Positions 45,840 through 53,555 of a stretch of DNA of 64,000 nt are shown here, piece by piece. The first letter of the stretch is position 1; each line of letters opens with the position of its first letter. A program made the position numbers and the translations under genes. The notes beneath the pieces were generated by a model that did no database searches, had not been told where the DNA came from, and worked only from the letters and a program-made list of their open reading frames with translations. The DNA comes from Nocardia uniformis NBRC 13702 (GTDB lineage: Bacteria > Actinomycetota > Actinomycetes > Mycobacteriales > Mycobacteriaceae), in the NCBI RefSeq assembly GCF_001613345.1, contig NZ_BDCE01000052.1, forward strand, positions 62,001 to 126,000, given 5' to 3'.

Positions 45840-47252
45840 ATGGAGACCATGAAGAACATCCAATTCCCATGGCACATTTACTGGTACGTCGGCCATGATG
45901 GGGACGTGTCTGAGATTGTGAGCCGCCGCTCCTCCCGCAATGCCAAGTTGGCCAAGATTCCACTCGGCATCGCAGGACGGGCGGCCGTAGGGTTCGGTCG
46001 CAAGCTCGCCGGGGGCGACAAAAAGGAAATCAACGCCGAGCTCAACCAGCGGGCCGCCGAACAGTTGTTCGCGGTACTCGGTGAGCTCAAGGGCGGTGCC
46101 ATGAAATTCGGGCAGGCGCTGAGCGTGATGGAGGCCGCCGTACCGGAGGAGTTCGGCGAGCACTACCGCGAAGCACTGACCAAACTGCAGGCCGCCGCGC
46201 CACCCATGCCCGCGGCCGCCGTACACCGACAGCTGGATCAGCAACTGGGGACGGGGTGGCGGCAACGGTTCAAGCATTTCGACGATGAGCCCACCGCCTC
46301 CGCCAGTATCGGGCAGGTGCACAAGGCCGAATGGTCCGATGGACGCATTGTCGCGGTGAAGGTGCAGTATCCGGGAGCGGACGAGGCACTGCGGGCGGAC
46401 CTCAAAACCCTCAATCGCATGGCGGGGATGCTCGGCACCCTGATTCCGGGTGCCGATGTGAAGCCCGTACTCGCCGAGATCAGCGAGCGCACCGAGGAAG
46501 AGTTGGACTACCGCATCGAGGGCGGGCACCAGCGCCAGTTCGCCAAGGCCTTCGACGGGCATGCGCGTTTCCTGGTGCCGAAGGTGGTGGCCAGCGCGCC
46601 CAAGGTGATCGTCACCGAATGGCTGGACAATGCCACCCCGATCTCGAAGATCATCAACCAGGGCAATGCCGATCCGGCGGGCACCGTGGAACTTCGCAAT
46701 CGCGTCGCGGGCCTGATGGGCGAATTCCATTTCTCCTCACCGGCGATCGCGGGCCTGCTGCACGCCGATCCGCATCCGGGCAATTTCATGATGCTCGAGG
46801 ACGGCCGTCTCGCCGTCATCGACTACGGCGCGTGCGCCCCGCTGCCCAAGGGATTCCCGCCCATCCTGGGTGAGATGGTGGCGCTCGCCGTCGAGGAGCG
46901 TTTCGACGAACTCACCGAACTCATGCACACCAATGGTTGGGTGATTCCCGGTAAACAGGTGAGCCATCAGGAGATTCAGGATTACCTGCGACCCTTCACC
47001 GACCCCATCAAGACCGAGACCTTCCACTTCACGCGACGCTGGATGCAGCGGGTGGCGGGCAAGGCCACCGATATCTCCAGTGCGGAGATGAAAACCGCTC
47101 GCGCCCTGCAACTTCCGGCCGAACACGTAATGATCTTCCGGGTGCTCGGTGGTTCGATCGGTATCTGCGCCCAACTGGACGCCGAACTGCCGTTCATGAA
47201 GCTCGTCCAGGACTGGGTCCCCGGTTACCTGGAGAACCGCCGAGCCAGCTGA
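45840..47252 (+). CDS. ABC1/AarF/UbiB family kinase-like protein (470 aa)
   Basis: Atypical kinase fold (Rv3197-like). Motifs: KxGQ in GAMKFGQALS (about residue 98), ASIGQVHKAEW, AVKVQYPG with the ATP-contacting Lys, HADPHPGNFM catalytic region and DYG in VIDYGACA. No membrane helix is obvious. Start is ATG at 45840, with cggagga 9 nt upstream; a GTG at 45906 preceded by gggg gives a protein nearer the usual family start. Related proteins act in quinone or lipid metabolism; in mycobacteria the neighbour of whiB7 is linked to macrolide tolerance (from memory, not shown here). Confidence 0.9.
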   Translation: METMKNIQFPWHIYWYVGHDGDVSEIVSRRSSRNAKLAKIPLGIAGRAAVGFGRKLAGGDKKEINAELNQRAAEQLFAVLGELKGGAMKFGQALSVMEAAVPEEFGEHYREALTKLQAAAPPMPAAAVHRQLDQQLGTGWRQRFKHFDDEPTASASIGQVHKAEWSDGRIVAVKVQYPGADEALRADLKTLNRMAGMLGTLIPGADVKPVLAEISERTEEELDYRIEGGHQRQFAKAFDGHARFLVPKVVASAPKVIVTEWLDNATPISKIINQGNADPAGTVELRNRVAGLMGEFHFSSPAIAGLLHADPHPGNFMMLEDGRLAVIDYGACAPLPKGFPPILGEMVALAVEERFDELTELMHTNGWVIPGKQVSHQEIQDYLRPFTDPIKTETFHFTRRWMQRVAGKATDISSAEMKTARALQLPAEHVMIFRVLGGSIGICAQLDAELPFMKLVQDWVPGYLENRRAS

Positions 47253-47306
47253 CGCCCCCGAGCTGAAATCAACTCCCCCACAACGCACTATCTCCCCGGA
47301 CGCAAA

Positions 47307-47338
47307 ACGACCCGCTCACTGCGCAGTGAGCGGGTCGT
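47307..47338. terminator. Terminator after the ABC1 kinase-like gene
   Basis: Perfect 32-bp palindrome (acgacccgctcactgc and complement) preceded by aaaa, 54 bp after the stop codon and between convergent transcripts. Confidence 0.8.
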
Positions 47339-47385
47339 ATGCGATCAATGCCCCCGTCTGATTCGGGGCTCATGCCGTGATCAAT

Positions 47386-47600
47386 CTGGCGTGAGCGGCG
47401 GCCCTGCGTGGTTACGCAAGCTGCCGCCTCCGGGCCTGAGCCGTTCACGCTCTGTCCTCTCTGGCGTGAGCAGCGGCCCTGCGTGGTTACGCAAGCTGCC
47501 GCCTCCGGGCCTGAGCCGCTCACGCTCTGTCCTCTCTGGCGTGAGCAGCGGCCCTGCGTGGTTACGCAAGCTGCCGCCTTCGGGCCTGAGCCGTTCACGC
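47386..47600. repeat. Three tandem 75-bp palindromic units at the 3' end of whiB7
   Basis: Units start at 47386, 47461 and 47536 (the last is 65 bp) and differ at only a few positions. Each is a nested inverted repeat: outer gcgtgagc...gctcacgc, then ggccc...gggcc, and an inner tgcgt-ggtt-acgca. The third unit runs into the whiB7 stop codon (47595-47597). With the palindrome at 47307 this accounts for the whole 342-bp gap between the two genes; no gene is supported in it. Confidence 0.9.
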
Positions 47601-47912
47601 CACCGCGACCTTGCGAGGGCGGCCGCGAGGCCGCTTGCGTTCGATCACGACACCCTGGTCGAAGATCTCGCCACCCCACACACCCCAGGGCTCGGCGCGA
47701 TCCTTGGCGGCCGACAGGCAACGCTGCCGGATCGGGCAGCCGGCGCACAGCACCTTGGCCTCTTCCAGCTGAGCGGGGCTCTCCGCGAACCAGAGATCGG
47801 GGTTACCGTCCCGGCAAGGGATGTTGAGGGTGGCGACTCCCCGGCGGGTGCGGGTAGTAGCGGCCACGGTATTGCGGCATGTCACGCGGTCACGGGTAAC
47901 CGTGGTAGACAC
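47595..47912 (-). CDS. whiB7: WhiB7-type redox-sensitive transcription factor (105 aa)
   Basis: Iron-sulfur transcriptional activator that controls intrinsic antibiotic resistance in actinobacteria. Cluster cysteines: an N-terminal Cys in IPCRDGNPDLWF, then CAGCPIRQRC (CxxC-x5-C). The G(V/I)WGG turn (PWGVWGGE) is present, and the C-terminal AT-hook RPRGRPRK, which is specific for WhiB7, contacts DNA in the minor groove. GTG at 47912 has AAGGAGA 6 nt upstream. It sits between the ABC1 kinase-like gene and uvrD2 as in M. tuberculosis. Its long leader is described separately. Confidence 0.95.
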   Translation of the reverse strand: MSTTVTRDRVTCRNTVAATTRTRRGVATLNIPCRDGNPDLWFAESPAQLEEAKVLCAGCPIRQRCLSAAKDRAEPWGVWGGEIFDQGVVIERKRPRGRPRKVAVA

Positions 47913-47948
47913 GTCGTTCTCCTTCAGCTCGTGCGGCGGTTGTCTTTC

Positions 47949-48019
47949 GCGAAACCGGTGCCGTGGCTGGAGGCCGATATAAATATGGCCACGGTTTCGC
48001 TTCTGGGCGATCCGTGGCC
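47949..48019 (-). promoter_or_regulatory. whiB7: Attenuator-like alternative hairpins in the whiB7 leader
   Basis: In transcript order there are three segments: 1 (48019-48012, ggccacgg), 2 (48000-47987, gcgaaaccgtggcc) and 3 (47967-47949, gccacggcaccggtttcgc). Segment 2 can pair with 1 (8 bp, followed by auauuuauauc) or with 3 (gcgaaacc/ggtttcgc plus gtggc/gccac), not both. This is the layout of a transcription attenuator, 37 nt before the whiB7 start. Confidence 0.65.
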
Positions 48020-48039
48020 GGTGGTGTGGGAGGTCTTCC

Positions 48040-48423
48040 CTACCTGAGTCGACTTCGGTGTCGACTCCTGATCACGGTCGCTGGGTGGGCATTGCGGGTG
48101 CGGGCTGCAGCCGGCAGATGTGCCGGACGGAGTCCGGTATCGCCGACTGCGCCGAAGATCGCGGAATCCGCGGTCGGCTGCCAGTCACCCTTGGGCTTGT
48201 CCTGCATCACGATGTGCTGAGGCGCATAAAGATCGGTTTCGAAATTCTTGTGAACGCCGAAAACGCCGACAACACTGCCGCGGACGCTGGACAGACGAAT
48301 CCCCCGCATGGCGAGGATCCCCCGGGAGGCCGACTCGACGGACGGCACAATCTGTTGCATCGACAAGGTCGTCGCGGCGTCGATGCAAGCGGTGTCGATG
48401 TAAGACGTGTTGATCGAAGTCAT
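48040..48423 (-). CDS. Leader ORF upstream of whiB7 (127 aa, uncertain)
   Basis: No family recognised. The ORF has a strong Shine-Dalgarno (AGGAGGGAGG) 8-10 nt before its ATG, and the ATG overlaps the stop of the uORF (ATGA). The first 95 codons look coding-like (for example HKNFETDLYAPQHIVMQ), while the last 25 are Arg/His-rich and overlap the hairpin at 48046-48067, which suggests the translated end matters as leader RNA. It ends 127 bp before whiB7 and is on the same predicted transcript. It may be a real small protein, a translated leader, or both. Confidence 0.45.
   Translation of the reverse strand: MTSINTSYIDTACIDAATTLSMQQIVPSVESASRGILAMRGIRLSSVRGSVVGVFGVHKNFETDLYAPQHIVMQDKPKGDWQPTADSAIFGAVGDTGLRPAHLPAAARTRNAHPATVIRSRHRSRLR
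48046..48067 (-). promoter_or_regulatory. Stable hairpin at the end of the whiB7 leader ORF
   Basis: Perfect 8-bp stem gagtcgac-6 nt-gtcgactc, overlapping the last codons of the 127-aa leader ORF. A ribosome finishing that ORF would melt it. Confidence 0.6.
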
Positions 48424-48491
48424 TGGTCTGCCTCCCTCCTGAACTCGTTGCGATCGAAGTACTTGTGCATGCCGGGTGACCCCGGTTGCAT
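48420..48491 (-). CDS. uORF of the whiB7 leader (23 codons, nearly leaderless)
   Basis: Starts with MQPGSPGMHKYFDRN and ends EADQ. The ATG is 8 nt after the predicted -10 box, so the transcript would begin at or within a base or two of the start codon. Its TGA overlaps the ATG of the next leader ORF. In mycobacteria a translated uORF upstream of whiB7 senses ribosome stalling by antibiotics; the same is inferred here. Confidence 0.6.
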   Translation of the reverse strand: MQPGSPGMHKYFDRNEFRREADQ

Positions 48492-48498
48492 GTTGACC

Positions 48499-48538
48499 AC
48501 CCTAAGCGGGTGATACATGTGTGCACAACCTATTTTTG
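48499..48538 (-). promoter_or_regulatory. whiB7: whiB7 promoter with A-rich WhiB7-responsive element
   Basis: Minus strand: CAAAAATA (48538-48531), GG, TTGTGC as -35 (48528-48523), 18-bp spacer, TAGGGT as -10 (48504-48499). An A-rich stretch just upstream of the -35 is the known mark of autoregulated WhiB7 promoters, bound by its AT-hook. Confidence 0.75.
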
Positions 48539-48573
48539 ACCTGCGTTTTTGTGAACTTCTTCGCCTAGTTGAT

Positions 48574-50739
48574 CTAGAACTGTGCGCGGCTGCGGGATTG
48601 GACGATGGCCAGCACGTCGGCCCCGTAGGCCTGTAGCTTCTTGGCACCGATGCCGGGGATGGCGACCAGGGCTCGGTCATCGGTGGGGAGCTGTTCGGCA
48701 ATGGCGGTCAGGGTGGTGTCGCTGAAAATGACGAAGTGCGGGAGGGAGAGCTCATCGGCTTTCTCCTTGCGCCAGTCCTTGAGGGTGGCGAGGAGTTCCG
48801 CATCCAGATCGGCGGGGCAGCGGGAGCAGCGGCCGAGCATGGTGGCGGTGGTATTGAGCAGGGGACGGCCGCAGATTCGGCAGGTGGGGTGGACCCGCTT
48901 GGGACCGCGGCGGTCGGTGGGATGCTGCTGGGCTATGCGCGATGCCGGGGAGTCGTCGGGGACCAAGCCGACCAGGAAGCGGGAGCGGCGGCGGGATTTG
49001 CGACCACCCTCGGTGCGGGCCAGCGCCCAGGACAGGTGCAGGTGTTCGCGGGCCCGGGTGACGCCGACATAGAGGAGGCGGCGCTCCTCCTCGAGGGCCG
49101 CCTCATCGGAGACCGTGCTGTCGGGGCCGAGGACGTGGGCGATGGGGACGGTGCCGTCGGCGAGGCCGACCAGGAACACGGCGTCCCACTCCAGCCCCTT
49201 GGCGGCGTGCAGGGATGCCAGGGTGACGCCCTGCACCGTCGGCGGATGGCGGGCCTCGGAGCGGGCGGCGAGCTCGCGGAGCAGGCCGGAGATATCGAGT
49301 TCGGCGTCGTGGTCGGCGAGTTCCTCGGTGAGCTGGACCAGCGCCATCAGCGAGGACCAGCGCTCCCGGGCCTGCACCCCGGCGGGCTCCTCATTGGTCA
49401 GGCCGATGCGCGCCAGGGCGGCGCGGACCAGGCTGACCAGTTTCGGGCCCTGGGCATCGGGGAGGTCGTCGCGAGCAGCGGTCTGCCGCAGCGTGCTCAG
49501 CGCCTGGCGTACCTCGGGGCGCATGAAGAACCCCTCACCGCCGCGAACCTGATACGGGATACCCGCCTCGGTGAGCGCCTGCTCGTATACCTCGGACTGG
49601 GCATTGATGCGGTACAGCACGGCGATCTCGGCGGCGGGCACGCCCTGGCCGATCAGTGTGGCGATACCGCGCGCGGCGGCCGCGGCCTCGGCGGGCTCGT
49701 CGTCGTATTCGGCGAAGGTGGGTTCGGGACCGTCGGCGCGCTGGCCGATGAGTTGCAGCCGGGTACCCGCGATCCGGCCGCGGGCCGCACCGATCACCCG
49801 GTTGGCGAGCGACACCACCTGAGGGGTGGAGCGGTAGTCGCGTTCCAGCCGCACCACCGTCGCATCCGGGAAGCGGCGGGAGAAGTCCAGTAGGAAGGCG
49901 GGGCTCGCACCGGTGAAGGAGTAGATGGTCTGATTCGCGTCCCCGACCACGGTCAGGTCGTCGCGGTCACCGAGCCAGGCGTCGAGTACGCGCTGCTGCA
50001 GCGGGGTGACGTCCTGATACTCATCGACGACGAAGCAGCGATAGCGGCCGCGGAACTCCTCGGCCACACCGGAATTCTCCTCGATGGCGGCGGCGGTGTG
50101 CAGCAGCAGATCGTCGAAGTCCAGCATCATGCCGTCGGGGGTGATCTTCAGCGATTCGTACGCCGAGTAGACAGCGGCGATCTTGGCCGCGTCGTACGGG
50201 ATTTCGCGGTGCCGCCGGGCCACGGCGTCCGGATAGTCCTCGGGGGCGATGAGACTGCCCTTCGCCCACTCGATTTCGCTCAGTAGATCGCGAACGCTGT
50301 CCGAGGCCGTCGACAGGCCGGTGCCCCGCGCGGCCTGGGCCACAATGGGGAATTTGCTGTCGACCAGCTTCCAGGGCACATCACCGATGACCTGCGGCCA
50401 GAAATAGCGCAGCTGCCGGAGCGCGGCCGCGTGGAAGGTCCGGGCCTGTACCTGGGCGGTTTCACCGCCGAAGCCGAGCGAGCGCAGTCGGCCCCGCAAT
50501 TCCCCTGCCGCACGTGCGGTGAAGGTGACGGCCAGGACCTGCTCGGCACGCACGTGCCCCGCCGAGACGAGATGGCCGATGCGGTGGGTAATGGTGCGGG
50601 TCTTGCCGGTACCCGCCCCGGCTAGGACACAGACCGGGCCGCGTGGGGCACGCACGGCCGCAGCCTGTTCCGGGTCGAGCTCGTCGACGCGGAGGCGGTC
50701 GCTGGACTGAGGGGTGGTGACCGGCACGCGCACCATCAT
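48574..50739 (-). CDS. uvrD2: ATP-dependent DNA helicase UvrD2 (721 aa)
   Basis: SF1A 3'-5' helicase. Walker A LAGAGTGKTRT near residue 45, Walker B FVVDEYQDVTP, motif III GDANQTIYSFTGA, motif IV region RLERDYRST, motifs V/VI GLEWDAVFLVGL and LLYVGVTRARE. The C-terminal part has a four-cysteine element (CRIC...CSRC) and an HRDC domain (about 650-721), the arrangement that separates UvrD2 from UvrD1. ATG at 50739 follows GGAGG by 8 nt; a much longer open frame to 51270 is not coding (it crosses duplicated non-coding DNA and mrx1). Confidence 0.95.
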   Translation of the reverse strand: MMVRVPVTTPQSSDRLRVDELDPEQAAAVRAPRGPVCVLAGAGTGKTRTITHRIGHLVSAGHVRAEQVLAVTFTARAAGELRGRLRSLGFGGETAQVQARTFHAAALRQLRYFWPQVIGDVPWKLVDSKFPIVAQAARGTGLSTASDSVRDLLSEIEWAKGSLIAPEDYPDAVARRHREIPYDAAKIAAVYSAYESLKITPDGMMLDFDDLLLHTAAAIEENSGVAEEFRGRYRCFVVDEYQDVTPLQQRVLDAWLGDRDDLTVVGDANQTIYSFTGASPAFLLDFSRRFPDATVVRLERDYRSTPQVVSLANRVIGAARGRIAGTRLQLIGQRADGPEPTFAEYDDEPAEAAAAARGIATLIGQGVPAAEIAVLYRINAQSEVYEQALTEAGIPYQVRGGEGFFMRPEVRQALSTLRQTAARDDLPDAQGPKLVSLVRAALARIGLTNEEPAGVQARERWSSLMALVQLTEELADHDAELDISGLLRELAARSEARHPPTVQGVTLASLHAAKGLEWDAVFLVGLADGTVPIAHVLGPDSTVSDEAALEEERRLLYVGVTRAREHLHLSWALARTEGGRKSRRRSRFLVGLVPDDSPASRIAQQHPTDRRGPKRVHPTCRICGRPLLNTTATMLGRCSRCPADLDAELLATLKDWRKEKADELSLPHFVIFSDTTLTAIAEQLPTDDRALVAIPGIGAKKLQAYGADVLAIVQSRSRAQF

Positions 50740-50756
50740 GGCAGCCACCTCCGACA

Positions 50757-50985
50757 GAGCTCCCCGCCTCCCCGAGTATTCAGCGCCCGGCCGAGAGCCG
50801 TCGTCTGTCGTGCACGCGTGCCGGCGGTTGGGTAGCAACACAATTTTGGGCGTACCCGGTGAGTTACCCCGAGCTCCCCCGCCTCCCCGAGCATTCAGCG
50901 CCCGGCCGAGAGCCGTCGTCTGTTGTGCACGCGTGCCGGCGGTTGAGTGGCGACACAATTTTGGGCGTCCCCGGTGAGTTACCCC
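50757..50985. repeat. Direct duplication of a 114-bp segment between uvrD2 and mrx1
   Basis: Copies at 50757-50870 and 50871-50985 align end to end with one inserted base and about eight substitutions (for example gagtattcagcgcc versus gagcattcagcgcc, and caacacaattttgggcg versus cgacacaattttgggcg). The duplicated DNA fills most of the 369-bp divergent intergenic region, so promoters for uvrD2 or mrx1 may be doubled. No gene is supported in this stretch. Confidence 0.85.
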
Positions 50986-51108
50986 GAATCTCCATAGATC
51001 AGTTGTCACGTTGGCGATCGGCTGGCCGCTGTTGTGGGAGAGCCGGGCGGCGGGCACGTGGCCGCGACCACCGGGAACACGATCAGGTGGGCCGACGTTG
51101 CACACACC

Positions 51109-51360
51109 GTGACTGCAACGGACCTGACCATGTACTCGACGACCTGGTGCGGCTATTGCCGCCGCCTGCGGACTCAGCTCGACGAGGCGGGCATCACCTA
51201 TAGCGTCATCGATATCGAGGATGACCCCGCGGCCGCCGAGTTCGTCGGCAGCGTCAATAACGGCAATCACGTGGTGCCCACGATCAAGTACAGCGACGGG
51301 TCCACCGCCACCAATCCGAGCCTGGCCGAGGTGAAGAAGGCGCTTGCCGCGATCAGCTGA
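51109..51360 (+). CDS. mrx1: Mycoredoxin 1 (83 aa)
   Basis: Glutaredoxin-like oxidoreductase that reduces mycothiol mixed disulfides. Thioredoxin fold with the active site TTWCGYC near residues 11-17, the cis-Pro in HVVPTI and a GSTATNPS end. GTG at 51109 gives the usual length for the family; the longer frame begins in unrelated sequence. No clear Shine-Dalgarno sequence. It lies between uvrD2 and nudC as in M. tuberculosis (Rv3198A). Confidence 0.92.
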   Translation: MTATDLTMYSTTWCGYCRRLRTQLDEAGITYSVIDIEDDPAAAEFVGSVNNGNHVVPTIKYSDGSTATNPSLAEVKKALAAIS

Positions 51361-51391
51361 TCGGTGCGCACGAATTCACGCCGGAACGGAA

Positions 51392-51423
51392 AAGCCGCAC
51401 ACTCCCGAGGGGGTGTGCGGCTT
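51392..51423. terminator. Terminator between mrx1 and nudC
   Basis: 11-bp stem aagccgcacac/gtgtgcggctt with a 10-nt loop, between convergent stop codons. Confidence 0.85.
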
Positions 51424-51438
51424 CGTGGCGAAGCCCGA

Positions 51439-52353
51439 TTACGCTGCGGCGGCCCATGATTCGACAATGGTGCGCGCAATGGAAATCGAACCCGGAAGCA
51501 GCAGACGGGTATTGGCGCCGCCGTCGCCGGTCCCCCACGCACCGGCCTCGAGTGCCGTCTGCACTTCGGCGCGAGTGAACCAGTGCGCCTCGACGATCTC
51601 GCCGTCGTGGAATCGCACCGGCTGCTCCGGATCGGCGTGGGCCGCGAAACCCAGCATGAGCGAGCGCGGGAACGGCCACGGCTGGCTGCCGAGGTAGCGG
51701 ATATCGCTGACATCGACGCCGACCTCCTCCTTGATCTCGCGCTCGACGCAGCGTTCCAGGCATTCACCGGCCTCCACGAAACCGGCCAGCAGCGAGAACA
51801 GGCCCTCTGGCCAGGTGTGCTGGCGGGCCAGCAGGACACGATCACCGCCGTCGTGAATGAGGCAGATAATGGCCGGGTCGATACGCGGGAATTCCTCGTA
51901 CCCGGATTCGCTGGTGCGCGACCAACCGGCATTCGACAGGGTGGTCGGGGTGCCGTCGGCGGCGCTGAAGCGGGCCCGGTCGTGCCAGTTCAGCAGGGCG
52001 ATGGCGGTGGAGAGCAGACCGGCGCTGAAATCACTCAGCTCCAGGGTGGCCCCGGCGGCGCGGAGGTCGGCGAGTTCACCCTCGATATCGTTATCGCGTA
52101 CCGCCCACAGGTGGGTATCGCCGTCGATACCGAGGAATACCGCCTTTGGCGACGGTTCCGCGGACAGCGACAGCGCCTCGTCCAGCACCACCACGTGGCC
52201 GTCGACGCGGATCTGGCCGCGCTTGTTCATTCGTACCAGCTTCGCGCGCTCCCACCCTGCCTTGAGGGCCTGCTCATCGGTGCGGAGATCCTCCGCCCGA
52301 TCGAGTGTGGAACGCGAAAGCAGCGGAACACCACTGAGCTGAAAGTCTGACAC
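51439..52353 (-). CDS. nudC: NAD(+) diphosphatase NudC (304 aa)
   Basis: Nudix hydrolase that cleaves NADH/NAD (and can remove NAD caps from RNA) to NMN and AMP. The Nudix box GFVEAGECLERCVEREIKEE is complete, and the NudC signature SQPWPFPRSLM follows it. The four-cysteine zinc ribbon of E. coli NudC is absent: the stretch between NWHDRARF and AGWSR has no cysteine. GTG start at 52353, 5 bp after the channel gene stop, so probably the last gene of the adnA-adnB-channel-nudC group. Confidence 0.93.
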   Translation of the reverse strand: MSDFQLSGVPLLSRSTLDRAEDLRTDEQALKAGWERAKLVRMNKRGQIRVDGHVVVLDEALSLSAEPSPKAVFLGIDGDTHLWAVRDNDIEGELADLRAAGATLELSDFSAGLLSTAIALLNWHDRARFSAADGTPTTLSNAGWSRTSESGYEEFPRIDPAIICLIHDGGDRVLLARQHTWPEGLFSLLAGFVEAGECLERCVEREIKEEVGVDVSDIRYLGSQPWPFPRSLMLGFAAHADPEQPVRFHDGEIVEAHWFTRAEVQTALEAGAWGTGDGGANTRLLLPGSISIARTIVESWAAAA

Positions 52354-52358
52354 TCTGT

Positions 52359-53459
52359 TTATTCTGCCCTGCGCTTCGACGCGGGCGCCTTCAGGAGTTT
52401 CTCATTGCGCAGATACAGGAGTTTGTCCCGGGACTCCAGGGTGTCGACCTCCGGTTCGCTGACGCGGATGAGTCGGCCTTCGCGCAGGACGCCGAGAACG
52501 ATATCGCTGAGGTGGCGCGGCGAACCCCCGATCTCCTCCGGCTCCACGTCGCGTTCGGCAATGGCGAAACCGGCCTCCGGGGTGAGCAGATCCTCGATCA
52601 TGTCCACCACGCTGGGGGTGGTGGTGGCGATACCGAGCAGACGGCCCGCCGTCTCCGAGGACACCACCACCGAATCCGCACCGGACTGGCGCAGCAGGTG
52701 AGTGTTCTCGGCCTCGCGGATGGAGGCCACGATCTTGGCCTTCGGATTGATTTCGCGGGCGGTGAGGGTGACCAGGACCGCAGTGTCGTCGCGGTTGGTG
52801 GCGACCACCACCGCGGCCGCGCTCTGCACACCCGCCAGGCGCAGCACATCCGACTGGGTGGCCGTGCCGTGCACCGTCACCAGGCCCGCGTTGGCGGCGC
52901 GCTCCAACATATTCGCGTCGGTATCGACCACCACGATCGCGGCGGGTTTCATGCCGTCGCCGAGCATGGCGTCGATCGCGGTGCGGCCCTTGGTGCCGTA
53001 GCCGACGACCACGGTGTGATTGCGCACGGTGTGCCTCCATCGCTGAATCTTGAAAGCCTGCCGGGACCGTTCGGTCAGCACCGACAGGGTGGTGCCGACC
53101 AGGATGATGAGGAAGAGGATCCGCAGCGGGGTGATGACGAGAATATTGGTCAGCCGGGCTTCCGCCGTGACCGGCGTGATGTCGCCGTAGCCGGTGGTCG
53201 ACAGCGACACTGTCGCGTAGTACAGCGCATCCAGCGCGGTCAGCTCATCCTTGGTGTTGTCCGCGTACCCGTCGCGACCGATGTAGGTCACTACGGTTGC
53301 GGTGAGCAGTACGAGGATGGCGAACCCGACCCGACGCCACAGCGCCCGCCACGGACTGGTCAGCGTTTCCGGTACTCGGACGAGCCCCACCAGGGCGAAA
53401 TCCGGGCGGTCGGTGACCCTGCCCAACGGACCTGACGAATCACCGAACATGGGAATCAC
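52359..53459 (-). CDS. Two-TM potassium channel with TrkA-N (RCK) domain (366 aa)
   Basis: Ion channel subunit (Rv3200c-like). Membrane segments at residues about 46-62 and 105-128 flank a pore helix and the selectivity filter STTGYGD. The cytoplasmic RCK part begins with the Rossmann motif VVVGYGTKGRTA (about 150) and VVVDTDANM, and a TrkA-C-like end follows (IGGSPRHLSDIVLG). The start is a GTG at 53459 or an ATG at 53450. It probably forms tetramers and is gated by ligand binding at the RCK domain. Confidence 0.92.
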   Translation of the reverse strand: MIPMFGDSSGPLGRVTDRPDFALVGLVRVPETLTSPWRALWRRVGFAILVLLTATVVTYIGRDGYADNTKDELTALDALYYATVSLSTTGYGDITPVTAEARLTNILVITPLRILFLIILVGTTLSVLTERSRQAFKIQRWRHTVRNHTVVVGYGTKGRTAIDAMLGDGMKPAAIVVVDTDANMLERAANAGLVTVHGTATQSDVLRLAGVQSAAAVVVATNRDDTAVLVTLTAREINPKAKIVASIREAENTHLLRQSGADSVVVSSETAGRLLGIATTTPSVVDMIEDLLTPEAGFAIAERDVEPEEIGGSPRHLSDIVLGVLREGRLIRVSEPEVDTLESRDKLLYLRNEKLLKAPASKRRAE

Positions 53460-53555
53460 CGGCCATTCCGAGGGTAACTAGCTGCGGCACAGCACCGCAG
53501 CGTAGCTGAATTCTCCGTCTCCGCTTCGCTACGGCACGTTCGTGGCCCTGAAGTC

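Noticed and set aside
44970..47252. Azole-modified peptide (TOMM) biosynthetic cluster
   Set aside because: Only a ThiF-like protein is present; no YcaO, dehydrogenase or precursor peptide could be found in the neighbourhood, and the gene order is conserved backbone.
47386..47600. Possible CRISPR-like repeat array
   Set aside because: The units are 75 bp, directly abutting and without unique spacers, and no cas genes are present. They are palindromic tandem repeats.
47269..47748. Repetitive 159-aa reading frame across the 75-bp repeats
   Set aside because: 75 is a multiple of three, so the repeats stay open by chance. The frame overlaps whiB7, has no plausible start signal and resembles no protein.
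50740..51108. LexA/SOS box controlling uvrD2
   Set aside because: No match to the mycobacterial TCGAAC-N4-GTTCGA type palindrome in the region.
48574..51270. UvrD2 starting at 51270 (898 aa)
   Set aside because: The added 177 residues cross the duplicated intergenic DNA and mrx1 on the other strand and resemble no helicase sequence. ATG at 50739 has a good ribosome site.
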